From the NCBI GenBank assembly GCA_041397625.1, contig JAWKWH010000003.1:62001-126000 (forward strand): a stretch of 64,000 nt of DNA, written 5' to 3'. This DNA comes from JAWKWH01 sp041397625. Lineage in GTDB: Bacteria > Pseudomonadota > Alphaproteobacteria > Rhizobiales > Rhizobiaceae. Below the pieces are notes generated by a model. It was given only the letters and a program-made list of their open reading frames with translations, searched no databases and had not been told where the DNA came from. This document shows positions 28,153 to 37,307 of the stretch, piece after piece; position 1 is the first letter of the stretch, and the number at the start of each line of letters is the position of its first letter. Made by a program: the position numbers and the translations under genes.

Positions 28153-29657
28153 TGACGATCGACCTTTCCGCAGCCGCGCTCGATGCGCTTCCCGCCGAGG
28201 TCGCCGGGCCGCTCTACGACCGTGGCGCGCTCAGCGCCGGCATCGTCCATATCGGCGTCGGCAATTTCCATCGCGCCCACCAGGCGGTCTATCTCGACAG
28301 GTTGTTCGACCTCGGCCATGGCCACGACTGGGCCATCGTCGGTGCGGGGGTCAGGCCGGCCGATGAGGCGATGCGCGCCGATCTGGAGGCGCAGGACTGG
28401 CTCACCACCGTGGTCGAACTCAACCCGGACGGGCTCAATGCGCGGGTATGCGGCGCCATGATCGGCCATGTGGCGGTCGATCCCGCCGCGCTCGTCGAGC
28501 GGATGAGCCGGCCCGACATTCGCATCGTCACGCTGACGGTCACCGAGGGCGGCTATTATCTCGACGCGACCGGGCACGGCTTTCGCCACGATCATCCCGA
28601 TATCCTGGAAGATGCCGCCAATCCGGCAGCGCCGAAAACCGTGTTTGGTTGCATCCTTGCCTCCCTGGTGCGACGGCGCGAGGCTGGCGAAGCGCCGTTC
28701 ACAGTCGTTTCCTGCGACAACATTCCGGAAAACGGGCAGGTGACGCGCAATGCCGTGGTCGGGCTGGCGCGCGCCGGTTCGCCCGCGCTTGCCGACTGGG
28801 TGGAGGCCAATGTGGCGTTTCCGAACGGCATGGTCGACTGCATCACGCCGGCGACGTCGGACCGCGAACGCGCGCTGGTCGCCGATCGCTTCGGTATCGC
28901 CGACCGGCGACCGGTGGTCTGCGAGCCGTTCCGCCAATGGGTGCTGGAGGACCGGTTCACCGCCGGCCGGCCGGCACTGGAGCGGGTGGGCGTGGAATTC
29001 GTCGACGACGTCGCGCCCTACGAGTTGATGAAGCTCAGGGTGCTGAATGGCGGCCATGCGGCGATCGCCTATGCGGCCGGCCTGCTCGGCATCCATTTCG
29101 TCCATGAGGCGATGGCGCATCCATTGGTCGACGGCTTCCTGCGCAAGCTCGCCATCGACGAGATCATCCCGACCCTGACGCCGATCGCCGGCGTCGATTT
29201 CCAGGCCTATCTCGCCAGCGTTGCGCAACGTTTCGCCAATCCGGAGGTCGGCGACACGGTGGCGCGGCTCTGCCTCGACGGCTCCAACCGACAGCCCAAA
29301 TTCATCCTGCCGGTGATTCAGGAGCGGCTGAGGGCGGGCGCGCCGATTGCCGGCCTGGCGCTCGAAACGGCGTTGTGGTGCCGCTACTGCGCAGCCACCG
29401 ACGAGGTCGGCAATACCATCTTCGTCGATGACGAACGCGCCGCCGAACTGGCCGTCCGTGCCGAGGCGGCGCGCGCCGACCCACACCGGTTCCTGGAGCT
29501 GCGCGACGTGTTCGGCTCGCTTGGCGACAACGAAACCTATCGCGGGGCGTTTGCCGCCGCGCTGACATTCGTGTGGGAGCACGGCGCCGAGGCCGCGCTC
29601 AGGCGCTATCTCGACCTCGCGGAAGCCGGCGATGCACCCGGTGCAGCCCGCGGCTGA
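28152..29657 (+). CDS. mtlK: Mannitol 2-dehydrogenase MtlK
   Basis: A 501-residue polyol-specific long-chain dehydrogenase. The start is the ATG sharing one base with the smoS stop. HIGVGNFHRAHQ near 33-44 is the nucleotide-binding start, and KLRVLNGGHAAIAY supplies the Lys, Asn and His active-site residues of the family. It oxidises D-mannitol to fructose (also arabitol-type polyols). Last gene of the polyol operon; convergent with the AraC gene after 9 bp. Confidence 0.94.
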   Translation: MTIDLSAAALDALPAEVAGPLYDRGALSAGIVHIGVGNFHRAHQAVYLDRLFDLGHGHDWAIVGAGVRPADEAMRADLEAQDWLTTVVELNPDGLNARVCGAMIGHVAVDPAALVERMSRPDIRIVTLTVTEGGYYLDATGHGFRHDHPDILEDAANPAAPKTVFGCILASLVRRREAGEAPFTVVSCDNIPENGQVTRNAVVGLARAGSPALADWVEANVAFPNGMVDCITPATSDRERALVADRFGIADRRPVVCEPFRQWVLEDRFTAGRPALERVGVEFVDDVAPYELMKLRVLNGGHAAIAYAAGLLGIHFVHEAMAHPLVDGFLRKLAIDEIIPTLTPIAGVDFQAYLASVAQRFANPEVGDTVARLCLDGSNRQPKFILPVIQERLRAGAPIAGLALETALWCRYCAATDEVGNTIFVDDERAAELAVRAEAARADPHRFLELRDVFGSLGDNETYRGAFAAALTFVWEHGAEAALRRYLDLAEAGDAPGAARG

Positions 29658-29666
29658 GGGCTGCGA

Positions 29667-30563
29667 TCAGGGCCAATCGGCGTAGCTCGGCGGCGCGAAG
29701 CCGGGATTGTCGGGCGACGAGGCGATCACCATGCGCCGGAAGCGGCCGGGCGAGATGCCGGTCACGCGTTTGAAGAAATTGGAAAAGTGCGCCGGATCCC
29801 TGAAGCCGAGCGCATAGCTCAACTGCTTGATCGACAGTGTCGAGCGTTCGAGCCCGATGGATGCTTCGCGGACGACGCGCTGATCGATGAGCGCCTTGGG
29901 GGTACGGCCGAGTTCGCGCGTGCAGATGGCGTGCAGCCGGTCGGCGGTCATGCCGAGTTCGTCGGCATAGTCGCCGACCGAACGGTGCGCCCTGAACCCG
30001 ACCTCGAGCAACTGGCGGAAGCGGCGCAGATGGTTGAGCGTCTCGCCGCGGGCGAGGCCGGCGGTCTCCGCTGCCGCCGACACGCGCAACACGCTGACCA
30101 GGATGATGCGCAGCCGGGCAATGACGATCATGGCGCCGCCGATCGACTGCTGGCGCGTCTCCTCGGCGATCGTCCGCAGGCTTTCCTCGACATCGGCAAA
30201 CGTCGCGTCGCCGGCGGCAAAACCGCGCTCCCAGTCGGCGTCGAAATAGGATTGCAGCAGGCCGGATTCGAAGAAGTCGCCGATGGCGCGGGCGAGCGCT
30301 TCGCCGGTGATCTCGGCGACGATCGAGGATGCGCCGGCGGCAAGCGAAAGCTGGCAGCGACCGGCGCGACGGCGCCAGAACAGCGCCGGCCCGGCAAGCG
30401 TCGCCTCGCGGTCGCCCTGCGTCAGCGTGGCTTCGCCGTCGCCGAGCGCAACCAGCAGATTGGATTCCAGCGGAAACGATCTGAGGAAGGTGGCGACGCG
30501 GCGCTGCAGGCCGCTTTGCAGGCTGTGGACCTGCACCTGCGGTCTGGTGAGCTGCTCGGTCAT
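29667..30563 (-). CDS. AraC-family regulator divergent from the aldehyde dehydrogenase/ABC operon
   Basis: 298 residues from the ATG at 30563; an upstream in-frame TTG at 30593 would add ten. The C-terminal third has the double helix-turn-helix: RSVGDYADELGMTADRLHAI and the second helix with YALGFRDPAHFSNFFKRVTG then SPGRFRR. The N-terminal two thirds resemble the AraC-binding-like (NphR/FeaR type) domain. It is divergent from the aldehyde dehydrogenase gene with a 180-bp gap, so it probably activates that operon in answer to an aromatic inducer. Confidence 0.87.
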   Translation of the reverse strand: MTEQLTRPQVQVHSLQSGLQRRVATFLRSFPLESNLLVALGDGEATLTQGDREATLAGPALFWRRRAGRCQLSLAAGASSIVAEITGEALARAIGDFFESGLLQSYFDADWERGFAAGDATFADVEESLRTIAEETRQQSIGGAMIVIARLRIILVSVLRVSAAAETAGLARGETLNHLRRFRQLLEVGFRAHRSVGDYADELGMTADRLHAICTRELGRTPKALIDQRVVREASIGLERSTLSIKQLSYALGFRDPAHFSNFFKRVTGISPGRFRRMVIASSPDNPGFAPPSYADWP

Positions 30564-30745
30564 GCCCGATGGCTGAAGGGCTGAGGCGATCAAATTCGAC
30601 CAATTCTCCCGGTTTTCCGCAATACTGAACCAGAAATTCGCATTCTCAAAGCCGGTGCGGCGTATTTAACTTGAAGCCGATTGCGGCAACGAGCCGTCGC
30701 ACCGTGTGAAACGGAAGCGATGCCGGGCGCGCAAAGGGAGGATCG

Positions 30746-32197
30746 ATGCTCGATACCGCGCTGTTGATCGACAGCGAACAGGTCGCCGCGACCGCCGGCG
30801 CGACATTCGACCGGATCGATCCGGTGCTGCGGTCGGTGGCCACGCGCGCCTCGGCGGCAAGCCCCGCCGATGCCATCCACGCCGCCAATGTTGCCGCGCG
30901 CGCCTTTCCGGTCTGGTCGAAGACGCCGCCGGCCGAACGGCGTGCCGTGCTCAACCGCGCCGCAGACCTCCTGATCGAGCGCATCGATGATTTCGCCGAC
31001 GCCGTCGTTACCGAGACCGGCGGCACGCGCATGTGGGCGGCGTTCAACTGCCGGCTGGCGGCGAGCATCGTGCGCGATGCTGCGGCGATGACCACGCAGA
31101 TCACCGGCGAGACCATACCGGCCGACCGGCAGGGCAGTTTCGCCATGGCGGTGCGCCAGCCCTGCGGCGTCATCTTCTCGCTGGCGCCGTGGAACGCGCC
31201 GGTCATCCTGTCGGCGCGCAGCGTGGCGATGCCGCTTGCATGCGGCAACACGGTGTTGATGAAGGGATCGGAACTGTGCCCGCGAACCCATGGACTGCTC
31301 GGCGAGGTGATGAACGATGCCGGCCTGCCGCCGGGCGCGATGAACGTCATCCACACCTGTCCGGAACAGGCCTCCGACGTGGTCGAAGCGGTGATCGCCC
31401 ACCCGGCCGTGCGGCGCGTCAACTTCACCGGCTCGACCAGGGTCGGGCGGATGATCGCTGAGAAGGCTGCGCGTCACCTGAAACGCTGCCTTCTGGAACT
31501 GGGCGGTAAGGCGCCGCTGGTCGTGCTCGCCGACGCCGACCTCGCGGCAGCGGTCGATGCGGCGACCTTCGGCGCCTTCTTTCATCAGGGGCAGATCTGC
31601 ATGTCGACCGAGCGGGTGGTGATCGAGGAGGCGGTGGCCGACGAGTTCGTCGCCCGCCTGGCCGAGCGTGCAGCCGGGATGTCGGCGATCGATCCGCGCA
31701 GCACAGAATGCGTGCTCGGCTCGATGATCACCGAGCAGGCGGCGCAGCGTGTCAAGGGGCTGATCGACGACGCCCAGTTGAATGGCGCGGCGCTCGCCGC
31801 GGGCGGGCGCCAGGACGGCGTCTTCGTCGACCCGGTGGTGCTCGACCATGTGACGCCGGCGATGCGGATCTACCACGAGGAGAGTTTCGGACCGGTCGCC
31901 TCCATTGTCCGCGTCGGCGACGAGGAGGAGGCGGTATCGGTCGCCAACGACACCGAATACGGACTTGCCGCGGCGGTGTTCAGCCGTGACGTCACCAGGG
32001 CGCTCGCCATCGCCGAACGGCTCGAATGCGGCATCTGCCACATCAATTCGGCGACCATCCACGATGAACCGCAAATGCCGTTCGGCGGCATGAAGGCCTC
32101 GGGCTACGGCCGTTTCGGCGGCAAGGCGGGTATCGACGAGTTCACCGAGTTGCGGTGGATCACGATCCAGAACGGCAGGCTGCGTTATCCGATCTGA
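30746..32197 (+). CDS. NAD(P)-dependent aldehyde dehydrogenase, vanillin/salicylaldehyde type
   Basis: A 483-residue aldehyde dehydrogenase with GGGAGG before its ATG. N150 (SLAPWNAP), the general base E251 (LELGGK) and the nucleophile C285 (HQGQICMS) are in place. HQGQICMSTERV and NSATIHDEPQMPFGGMKASGYG are typical of the vanillin/benzaldehyde/salicylaldehyde dehydrogenase clade. It oxidises an aldehyde to its acid in the cytoplasm. First gene of the operon with the HAAT importer, and a second aldehyde dehydrogenase closes that operon. Exact aldehyde inferred only. Confidence 0.9.
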   Translation: MLDTALLIDSEQVAATAGATFDRIDPVLRSVATRASAASPADAIHAANVAARAFPVWSKTPPAERRAVLNRAADLLIERIDDFADAVVTETGGTRMWAAFNCRLAASIVRDAAAMTTQITGETIPADRQGSFAMAVRQPCGVIFSLAPWNAPVILSARSVAMPLACGNTVLMKGSELCPRTHGLLGEVMNDAGLPPGAMNVIHTCPEQASDVVEAVIAHPAVRRVNFTGSTRVGRMIAEKAARHLKRCLLELGGKAPLVVLADADLAAAVDAATFGAFFHQGQICMSTERVVIEEAVADEFVARLAERAAGMSAIDPRSTECVLGSMITEQAAQRVKGLIDDAQLNGAALAAGGRQDGVFVDPVVLDHVTPAMRIYHEESFGPVASIVRVGDEEEAVSVANDTEYGLAAAVFSRDVTRALAIAERLECGICHINSATIHDEPQMPFGGMKASGYGRFGGKAGIDEFTELRWITIQNGRLRYPI

Positions 32198-32235
32198 CCA
32201 AAGCGGAAAAACAAACAACAACAGGGAGAAGGCAC

Positions 32236-33435
32236 ATGAAACGTAGAACATTGATGAAAGTTGCCGCGGCGCTTGTCGCCGGTACCATGCTCACCGGCGG
32301 CGCGATGGCGCAGGAGGTGATCCGCATCGGCGCCAGCGCGCCCAAGACCGGCCCGCTGGCCGGCGGTTCGGCGGTCACCTACTGGCCGGCGATCGCGCTT
32401 TGGGTAAGCGACGTCAACGGCCGCGGCGGCATCGATGTCGGCGGCAAGAAGATGATGGTCGAACTCATCGAATATGACGATCGCACCTCCAACGAGGAGG
32501 CGATCAAGAACATCCAGCGGCTGGCGACGGTCGACAAGGTCGATTTCATCATCCCGCCCTACGGCACCGGCATCAACCTGGCGACAGCGCCGCTGATCGC
32601 CAAATACGGCTATCCGCATATCGCCGTCACCGCGGTCACCGACGGCGTCGACGAGTTCGCCGCGCGCTGGCCGAACAGCTTCTGGACGCTGGGGACATCG
32701 TCGGCGTTCGCCGTGTCGCTCGCCGAACTCCTGAAAGGCATGCGCGAGGGCGGCCTGATCAACGACAAGGTGGCGGTGGTCAATGTTGCCGACGCCTTCG
32801 GCATCGAGCTTGCCAATGCCGGCAAGCCGGCGTTGGCGGAAGCCGGCTTCGATATCGTCTACGAAAGTTCCTACCCGCTGACCCAGCAGGATTTCGCGCC
32901 GATCATCCAGGCGGCCAAGGCGGCGTCGCCCGACAGTTTCGTTGCGTTTTCCTATCCGGGCGACACGTTCGGCCTGACCAAGGAGGCGGCCATCGCCGAC
33001 CTGCCGGTCAAGGCTTATTATGTCGGCGTGGCGACCGCGTTCCCTGCCTTTGCCGGCGCCAACGGACCGGCTGCGGAAGGCGTGCTGGGAGCGGGCGGCG
33101 TCAACGCCAATTCCGACAAGATCAAGGATTTCATCACCCGCCACAACGAGGTGACGGGCCAGGCGCCGGACTACTGGGCGAGCCCCGTACAATATGCCAG
33201 CCTGGAGGTGTTGGAACAGGCGATCACGCGGGCGGGGTCGCTCGACAAGCAGGCGGTGATCGACCAGATCCACAACGGCACGTTCGACACGATCATGGGC
33301 GAATGGACATTTGACGGAAACGTCATCCGCAAGTTCTGGACAGTCGGCCAGTGGCAGGGCGGCGTGTTCAACGGCGTCGCGTCCACCGGTGTCGGCGGTG
33401 AAGTGACGCCGGTGGCAAAAAGCGGCTGGAAGTAG
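32236..33435 (+). CDS. HAAT-family ABC transporter substrate-binding protein (LivK-like)
   Basis: The ATG at 32236 follows AGGGAGAAGG. The 399-residue type I periplasmic binding protein has a signal MKRRTLMKVAAALVAGTMLTG cut near AMAQ (26). VIRIGASAPKTGPLAGG opens the mature protein, as in LivK/AmiC-like binders. Members also bind aromatic acids. Flanking aromatic-aldehyde dehydrogenases point to an aromatic ligand rather than leucine. Followed by a stem-loop and then the permease genes. Confidence 0.9.
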   Translation: MKRRTLMKVAAALVAGTMLTGGAMAQEVIRIGASAPKTGPLAGGSAVTYWPAIALWVSDVNGRGGIDVGGKKMMVELIEYDDRTSNEEAIKNIQRLATVDKVDFIIPPYGTGINLATAPLIAKYGYPHIAVTAVTDGVDEFAARWPNSFWTLGTSSAFAVSLAELLKGMREGGLINDKVAVVNVADAFGIELANAGKPALAEAGFDIVYESSYPLTQQDFAPIIQAAKAASPDSFVAFSYPGDTFGLTKEAAIADLPVKAYYVGVATAFPAFAGANGPAAEGVLGAGGVNANSDKIKDFITRHNEVTGQAPDYWASPVQYASLEVLEQAITRAGSLDKQAVIDQIHNGTFDTIMGEWTFDGNVIRKFWTVGQWQGGVFNGVASTGVGGEVTPVAKSGWK

Positions 33436-33465
33436 GCGGACCGGGCTTCCGGCTTTAACCACAAA

Positions 33466-33491
33466 TCCGGTGCGGCCTTCGCCGCGCCGGA
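33466..33491 (+). other. Stem-loop between HAAT binding-protein and permease genes
   Basis: TCCGGTGCGGC-CTTC-GCCGCGCCGGA folds into an 11-bp stem (one G-U pair) with a UUCG-type loop, in the 77-bp gap after the binding-protein gene. No U-run follows. It probably protects the upstream message. Confidence 0.55.
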
Positions 33492-33512
33492 CTTGAACGG
33501 TAGAATACGGGC

Positions 33513-34379
33513 ATGGATATCCTCGTAACCGGCACGGTGCTGGGCGGCACCTACGCGCTGATCGCGCTCGGCCTGACGCTGCAATACGGCGTCGCCCGCA
33601 TCATGAACCTCGCCAATGGCGAGAACCTCGTTCTGGCCTGCTTCAGCGCGTTCTGGCTCCTGAGCACGTTCGCGATCAACCCGGTCGCCGGCATCCTGCT
33701 GATCGCGCCGGCGGCCTTCCTGCTCAACTGGCTGATCTACCGGTTGGCCATGCGGCCGCTGGTGGAACGGGCGAAGGATCGCGGCCAGCTCGAGGTCGAC
33801 AGCATCCTTGCCACCTTCGGGCTGATGTTCATCTTCCAGGGCGTCATGCTGCTTGCCTTCGGCGGCGGCTACTTCACCTACAATTTCCTGTCGGAGCCGG
33901 TGACGATATTCGGCGCCAATTACGGGCTCAACCGGCTGGTGGCGCTCGGTGCGGCGGCGCTGATCGCGGTCTGCCTGTGGCTGTTCCTCTATTTCACCCG
34001 CTACGGCACCGCCATCCGCGCCGTTGCCGTTGATCCGGCCTCGGCCAGCCTGGTGGCGATCGACGTGCCGCGCGCCTCGGCCTTTGCCTTCGCGCTCGGC
34101 GGGGCGCTGACGGCGGCGGCCGGCGCGCTGTTGTCGACCTTCTACACGTTCGACGCGTCGATGGGCGTCATCTTCACCATGAAGGCGCTGATCATCGTCA
34201 TCATGGGCGGGGTCGGAGACGTGCGTGGCGCGGTGCTCGCCGCGCTGATGCTCGGCATCGCCGAGACGGCGGTGGCGGTGTTGGTCGATCCCGGGTTGAC
34301 GCTTGCGGCCACCTACACGCTGTTCATCATCGTGCTCCTGTTCAGGCCGCAGGGCATGTTCGGAAGGAAGCCGGCATGA
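33513..34379 (+). CDS. HAAT-family ABC permease (LivH-like)
   Basis: A 288-residue membrane protein with about eight hydrophobic segments. GGTYALIALGLTLQYGVARIMNLANGE at the start (in parts GLTLQYGVARIMN) and the late IIVIMGGVGDVRGAVLAALMLG are LivH landmarks. It forms one half of the channel and overlaps the LivM-like gene by 4 bp. Part of the operon bounded by the two aldehyde dehydrogenase genes. Confidence 0.92.
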   Translation: MDILVTGTVLGGTYALIALGLTLQYGVARIMNLANGENLVLACFSAFWLLSTFAINPVAGILLIAPAAFLLNWLIYRLAMRPLVERAKDRGQLEVDSILATFGLMFIFQGVMLLAFGGGYFTYNFLSEPVTIFGANYGLNRLVALGAAALIAVCLWLFLYFTRYGTAIRAVAVDPASASLVAIDVPRASAFAFALGGALTAAAGALLSTFYTFDASMGVIFTMKALIIVIMGGVGDVRGAVLAALMLGIAETAVAVLVDPGLTLAATYTLFIIVLLFRPQGMFGRKPA

Positions 34380-35341
34380 GCGCGGTGACCGGCAACGAGT
34401 GGCGCATCGCCATTCTCGGCGCGCTGGCGCTCGGCGCGGCGGCGCTGATCCCGCTTGCCGACGACGGCTACTATCTGTCGCTTTCCGTCAACATCGCGCT
34501 CTACGTCGTTCTGTGCACGGCGTGGACACTGTTTTCCGGGCCGACGCACTATATCTCGCTTGCCACCGCCGCCTTCTTCGGCATCGGCACCTACACGGTC
34601 GGCCTCGGCATCGACGCGCTGCCGTTCGCGCTGCTCGTCGCCATCGCCGCCGTCATGGCCGGCCTCGTCGCAGGCCTGGTCGGCATCGCCACGCTCCGGC
34701 TTACCGGCGTCTATTTCGTCATCTTCACGCTCGGCCTCGCCGAACTGGTGCGCCAGGTCGTCACCTGGCTGCAGACCAATTTCACAACCTCGGTCGGGCT
34801 CTACGTGTTCACCGATTTCACCGAGACGCACATCTTGTGGATGCTGCTGGCGCTGGCCGCGGTGATCTACGTGACCGGCTGGCTGATCAACCGTTCGCGG
34901 CTCGGCTTCGCCATGCGCATCATCGGCAATGACGAGACGGTGGCGCGCCATGTCGGCATCGACGTCGCCCGCGCCAAGGTGATCCTGTTCATGATCTCCG
35001 GCGCCTTCATCGGCGTCACCGGCGCCATCATGGCGCCTCGTTTCGCCTATGTGGAGCCGCCGTCGGCGTTCAATCCGCTGATCTCGTTCCAGGTGGTGAT
35101 CATGGCGCTGCTCGGCGGCACGTCGCGGCTGTGGGCGCCGCTGCTCGGCGTCATTCCCTTCACCATCCTCTTCGACCAGGTGTCGGCGCACTTTCCCAAC
35201 CATACCAGCCTGGTGATGGGCATCGCCTTCATGGCCATCGTCTACCTGCTGCCGCGTGGTGTCGTCGGCCTTGCGCGGGAGCTGTTGCGGCCGAAGGCAG
35301 GCAAGCGGCTGGTCGCGGCGGAGGAGGCGACCGCGCCATGA
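34376..35341 (+). CDS. HAAT-family ABC permease (LivM-like)
   Basis: A 321-residue permease with about ten hydrophobic helices. YISLATAAFFGIGTY and LTGVYFVIFTLGLAELVRQV near the middle, RLGFAMRIIGNDETVARHVGID and VIMALLGGTSRLWAPLLG are LivM hallmarks. It pairs with the LivH-like subunit. Overlaps both neighbours by 4 bp. Confidence 0.92.
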   Translation: MSAVTGNEWRIAILGALALGAAALIPLADDGYYLSLSVNIALYVVLCTAWTLFSGPTHYISLATAAFFGIGTYTVGLGIDALPFALLVAIAAVMAGLVAGLVGIATLRLTGVYFVIFTLGLAELVRQVVTWLQTNFTTSVGLYVFTDFTETHILWMLLALAAVIYVTGWLINRSRLGFAMRIIGNDETVARHVGIDVARAKVILFMISGAFIGVTGAIMAPRFAYVEPPSAFNPLISFQVVIMALLGGTSRLWAPLLGVIPFTILFDQVSAHFPNHTSLVMGIAFMAIVYLLPRGVVGLARELLRPKAGKRLVAAEEATAP

Positions 35342-36066
35342 GCCCGCTTCTCTCAGTCCGCGATGCAAGGAAGGTGTTTGGAGGCCTCGTCGCTGTCAAC
35401 CACGTCTCGTTCGAGGTCATCGAGGGCGAACTGCTCGGCCTGATCGGGCCGAACGGATCGGGCAAGACGACGATGCTCAACCTGATCACCGGCGCGCTCA
35501 AACCAACCTCGGGCCGCATCCTGCTTGCCGGCGCCGACATCACGGCGAAGCCGGCCTGGTACATCGCTCGCCGGGGCGTGGCGCGCACCTTCCAGCTCGT
35601 GCGCGTGCTGCCGTCGCTGACTGCGATCGAGAACGTGGTGGCGGGTGCCGCCTTCGGCCATGCGCGGCGCTGGGGCGACGACGCCTACCGTGAGGCGGCA
35701 CGGCTGCTCGAGCGGGTCGGGCTTTCCGGCCGCGCCGACGTTCCGGCCGCCTCGATGACCTATATCGACCAGAAGCGGCTGGAGCTTGCCCGCGCGCTCG
35801 CCTCCGACCCCAGGCTGCTGCTGCTCGACGAGTGGCTCGCCGGCCTCAATCCGAGCGAATTGACGATTGGCATCGCGCTCATCCGCGACCTGCGCGAGGA
35901 GGGCCGCGCAATCGTCATGGTCGAGCACGTGATGGACGCGATCCGTTCGCTCTGCGACCGCTGCGTCGTCATGTCGAGCGGTAGCAAGATCGCCGATGGC
36001 GGCGTCGCCGAGGTGCTGGCGCAACGCGACGTCGTTGCCGCCTATCTGGGTGACGACGATGCTTGA
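35338..36066 (+). CDS. HAAT-family ABC ATPase (LivG-like) with degenerate signature motif
   Basis: A 242-residue ATPase starting at the ATGA overlap with the LivM-like gene. Walker A GPNGSGKT is at 37-44 and the Q-loop region is RTFQLVRV. The ABC signature is changed: where LivG proteins have LxYGxQ, this one reads MTYIDQ (140-145), losing the key glycine. Walker B is LLLLDEW (162-168), keeping the catalytic glutamate but with tryptophan for the usual proline. VMVEHVMD keeps the switch histidine. The partner LivF has an intact signature, so the two ATP sites may be unequal. Confidence 0.9.
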   Translation: MSPLLSVRDARKVFGGLVAVNHVSFEVIEGELLGLIGPNGSGKTTMLNLITGALKPTSGRILLAGADITAKPAWYIARRGVARTFQLVRVLPSLTAIENVVAGAAFGHARRWGDDAYREAARLLERVGLSGRADVPAASMTYIDQKRLELARALASDPRLLLLDEWLAGLNPSELTIGIALIRDLREEGRAIVMVEHVMDAIRSLCDRCVVMSSGSKIADGGVAEVLAQRDVVAAYLGDDDA

Positions 36067-37267
36067 GGTCTCACATCTGTCGGTCTCCTACGGTCCGCAC
36101 CGGGCGCTCGAAGACGTGTCGATCAGCGTCGGCGAGGGCGAGATCTGCGTCATTCTCGGCGCCAACGGCGCCGGCAAGAGCTCGCTGCTCAAGGCCATTG
36201 CCGGCCTGGTGAAGCCGCTGGACGGCGGCCGCATCACCGTCGACGGCGCCGACATCGCACAGTTGTCGCCTGACCGCATCGTCGAGGCCGGCCTGGCGCT
36301 GGTGCCGGAAGGGCGCGGCATATTTGGCGCGATGACGGTTGCCGAGAACCTGCAGCTTGGTGCCTACAGCCGCCGCGCGCGCGGCGGCGAGGCAGCGCAT
36401 CGCTCGCAGGTGCTGGCGTTGTTTCCCCGGCTTGCCGAACGGCGCGGGCAGGTGGTGCGCACCATGAGCGGCGGCGAGCAGCAGATGGTGGCGATTGCCC
36501 GCGCGTTGATGTCGAACCCGGCGATCCTGATGATGGACGAGCCGTCGCTCGGCCTTTCGCCGCTGCTGACGAAGGAACTGTTCCGCTCGCTTGCGGCGGT
36601 GCGCGAGACCGGCGTCGGCGTCCTTCTGGTCGAACAGAATGCGCGCCAGAGCCTTGCCATCGCCGATCGCGGCTACCTGATCGAGAACGGGCGCATGGTC
36701 GGCGAAGGCCGCGCCGATGAGCTTGCCGGCGATCCGGCGGTGCAGGTCGCCTATCTGGGTGGTGCGGCCGAGGCCGGCAAGCCGGCCGGACGACGGGCAC
36801 CGAAGATGATCGCCCACCCGCCCGGTTCGGCCGAGGCCCTTGCCGAACGGGCGGCATACATTCATCGTCGCCACATCGAGACGGTTCGCGCCGGCGGCGT
36901 GAACGGCAGGGCGGTGTATTTTCACGTGCCGCCGGCGGCGGCGCATGGCCGGGACAGGGAGGAAATCGCGATGGACAGCCGGGCAAGGGAACTGAGCGCC
37001 ATGGCGGGCGAAATGGCGGCGCGCGCCGCCGACATCCATCGCCGCCACGTGGAGGCGCTGCGCGTGGCGGCAAGCGGTGCAGTGCGAATGCCGGTGGCGG
37101 CCGGCGCCGACAATGCCGCGGCCGCGCCCAGGGCGACGGCAAACGCGCTGGTTCCCGCCGGCGACGGCAGGAAACCGAAGAAATCCAGAAAGGCGAAGAA
37201 GCGGGCAAAGAAGCTCGCCAAACAGGCAAGGAAGTTGGCGAAAGAGGCGCTGCGCTTGATCGACTGA
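36059..37267 (+). CDS. HAAT-family ABC ATPase (LivF-like) with 168-residue C-terminal extension
   Basis: 402 residues from the ATG at 36059, overlapping the LivG-like gene. Residues 1-234 are an ordinary LivF: Walker A GANGAGKS 34-41, signature MSGGEQQ 136-142, Walker B ILMMDEPS 156-163, ending at AYLG where LivF proteins usually stop (about 235). Residues 235-402 are extra. They contain a motif twice, LAERAAYIHRRHIETVRAGG (261-280) and MAARAADIHRRHVEALRVAA (319-338), an alanine-rich linker and a strongly basic tail from 371 (KPKKSRKAKKRAKKLAKQ). An in-frame Met305 at 36971 has a textbook ribosome site before it. Function of the extension unknown. Confidence 0.9.
   Translation: MLEVSHLSVSYGPHRALEDVSISVGEGEICVILGANGAGKSSLLKAIAGLVKPLDGGRITVDGADIAQLSPDRIVEAGLALVPEGRGIFGAMTVAENLQLGAYSRRARGGEAAHRSQVLALFPRLAERRGQVVRTMSGGEQQMVAIARALMSNPAILMMDEPSLGLSPLLTKELFRSLAAVRETGVGVLLVEQNARQSLAIADRGYLIENGRMVGEGRADELAGDPAVQVAYLGGAAEAGKPAGRRAPKMIAHPPGSAEALAERAAYIHRRHIETVRAGGVNGRAVYFHVPPAAAHGRDREEIAMDSRARELSAMAGEMAARAADIHRRHVEALRVAASGAVRMPVAAGADNAAAAPRATANALVPAGDGRKPKKSRKAKKRAKKLAKQARKLAKEALRLID
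36956..36973 (+). promoter_or_regulatory. Internal ribosome-binding site and in-frame start inside the LivF-like gene
   Basis: AGGGAGGA at 36956-36963, seven bases, then ATG at 36971, in the same frame as the LivF-like protein. Translation from it would give a separate 98-residue basic protein (second motif copy plus lysine-rich tail). The site is stronger than that before the full gene. Use in the cell is unproven. Confidence 0.5.
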
Positions 37268-37307
37268 CGGTCGGCGCGGACATGAAACCCAAAACGGGAG
37301 AGCGACG

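Noticed and set aside
36971..37267. Treating the LivF extension as a wholly separate gene with LivF ending near residue 235
   Set aside because: The frame is continuous with no stop at the usual LivF end, so the fused protein is the primary call. The internal start is kept as a possibility rather than as a second gene.
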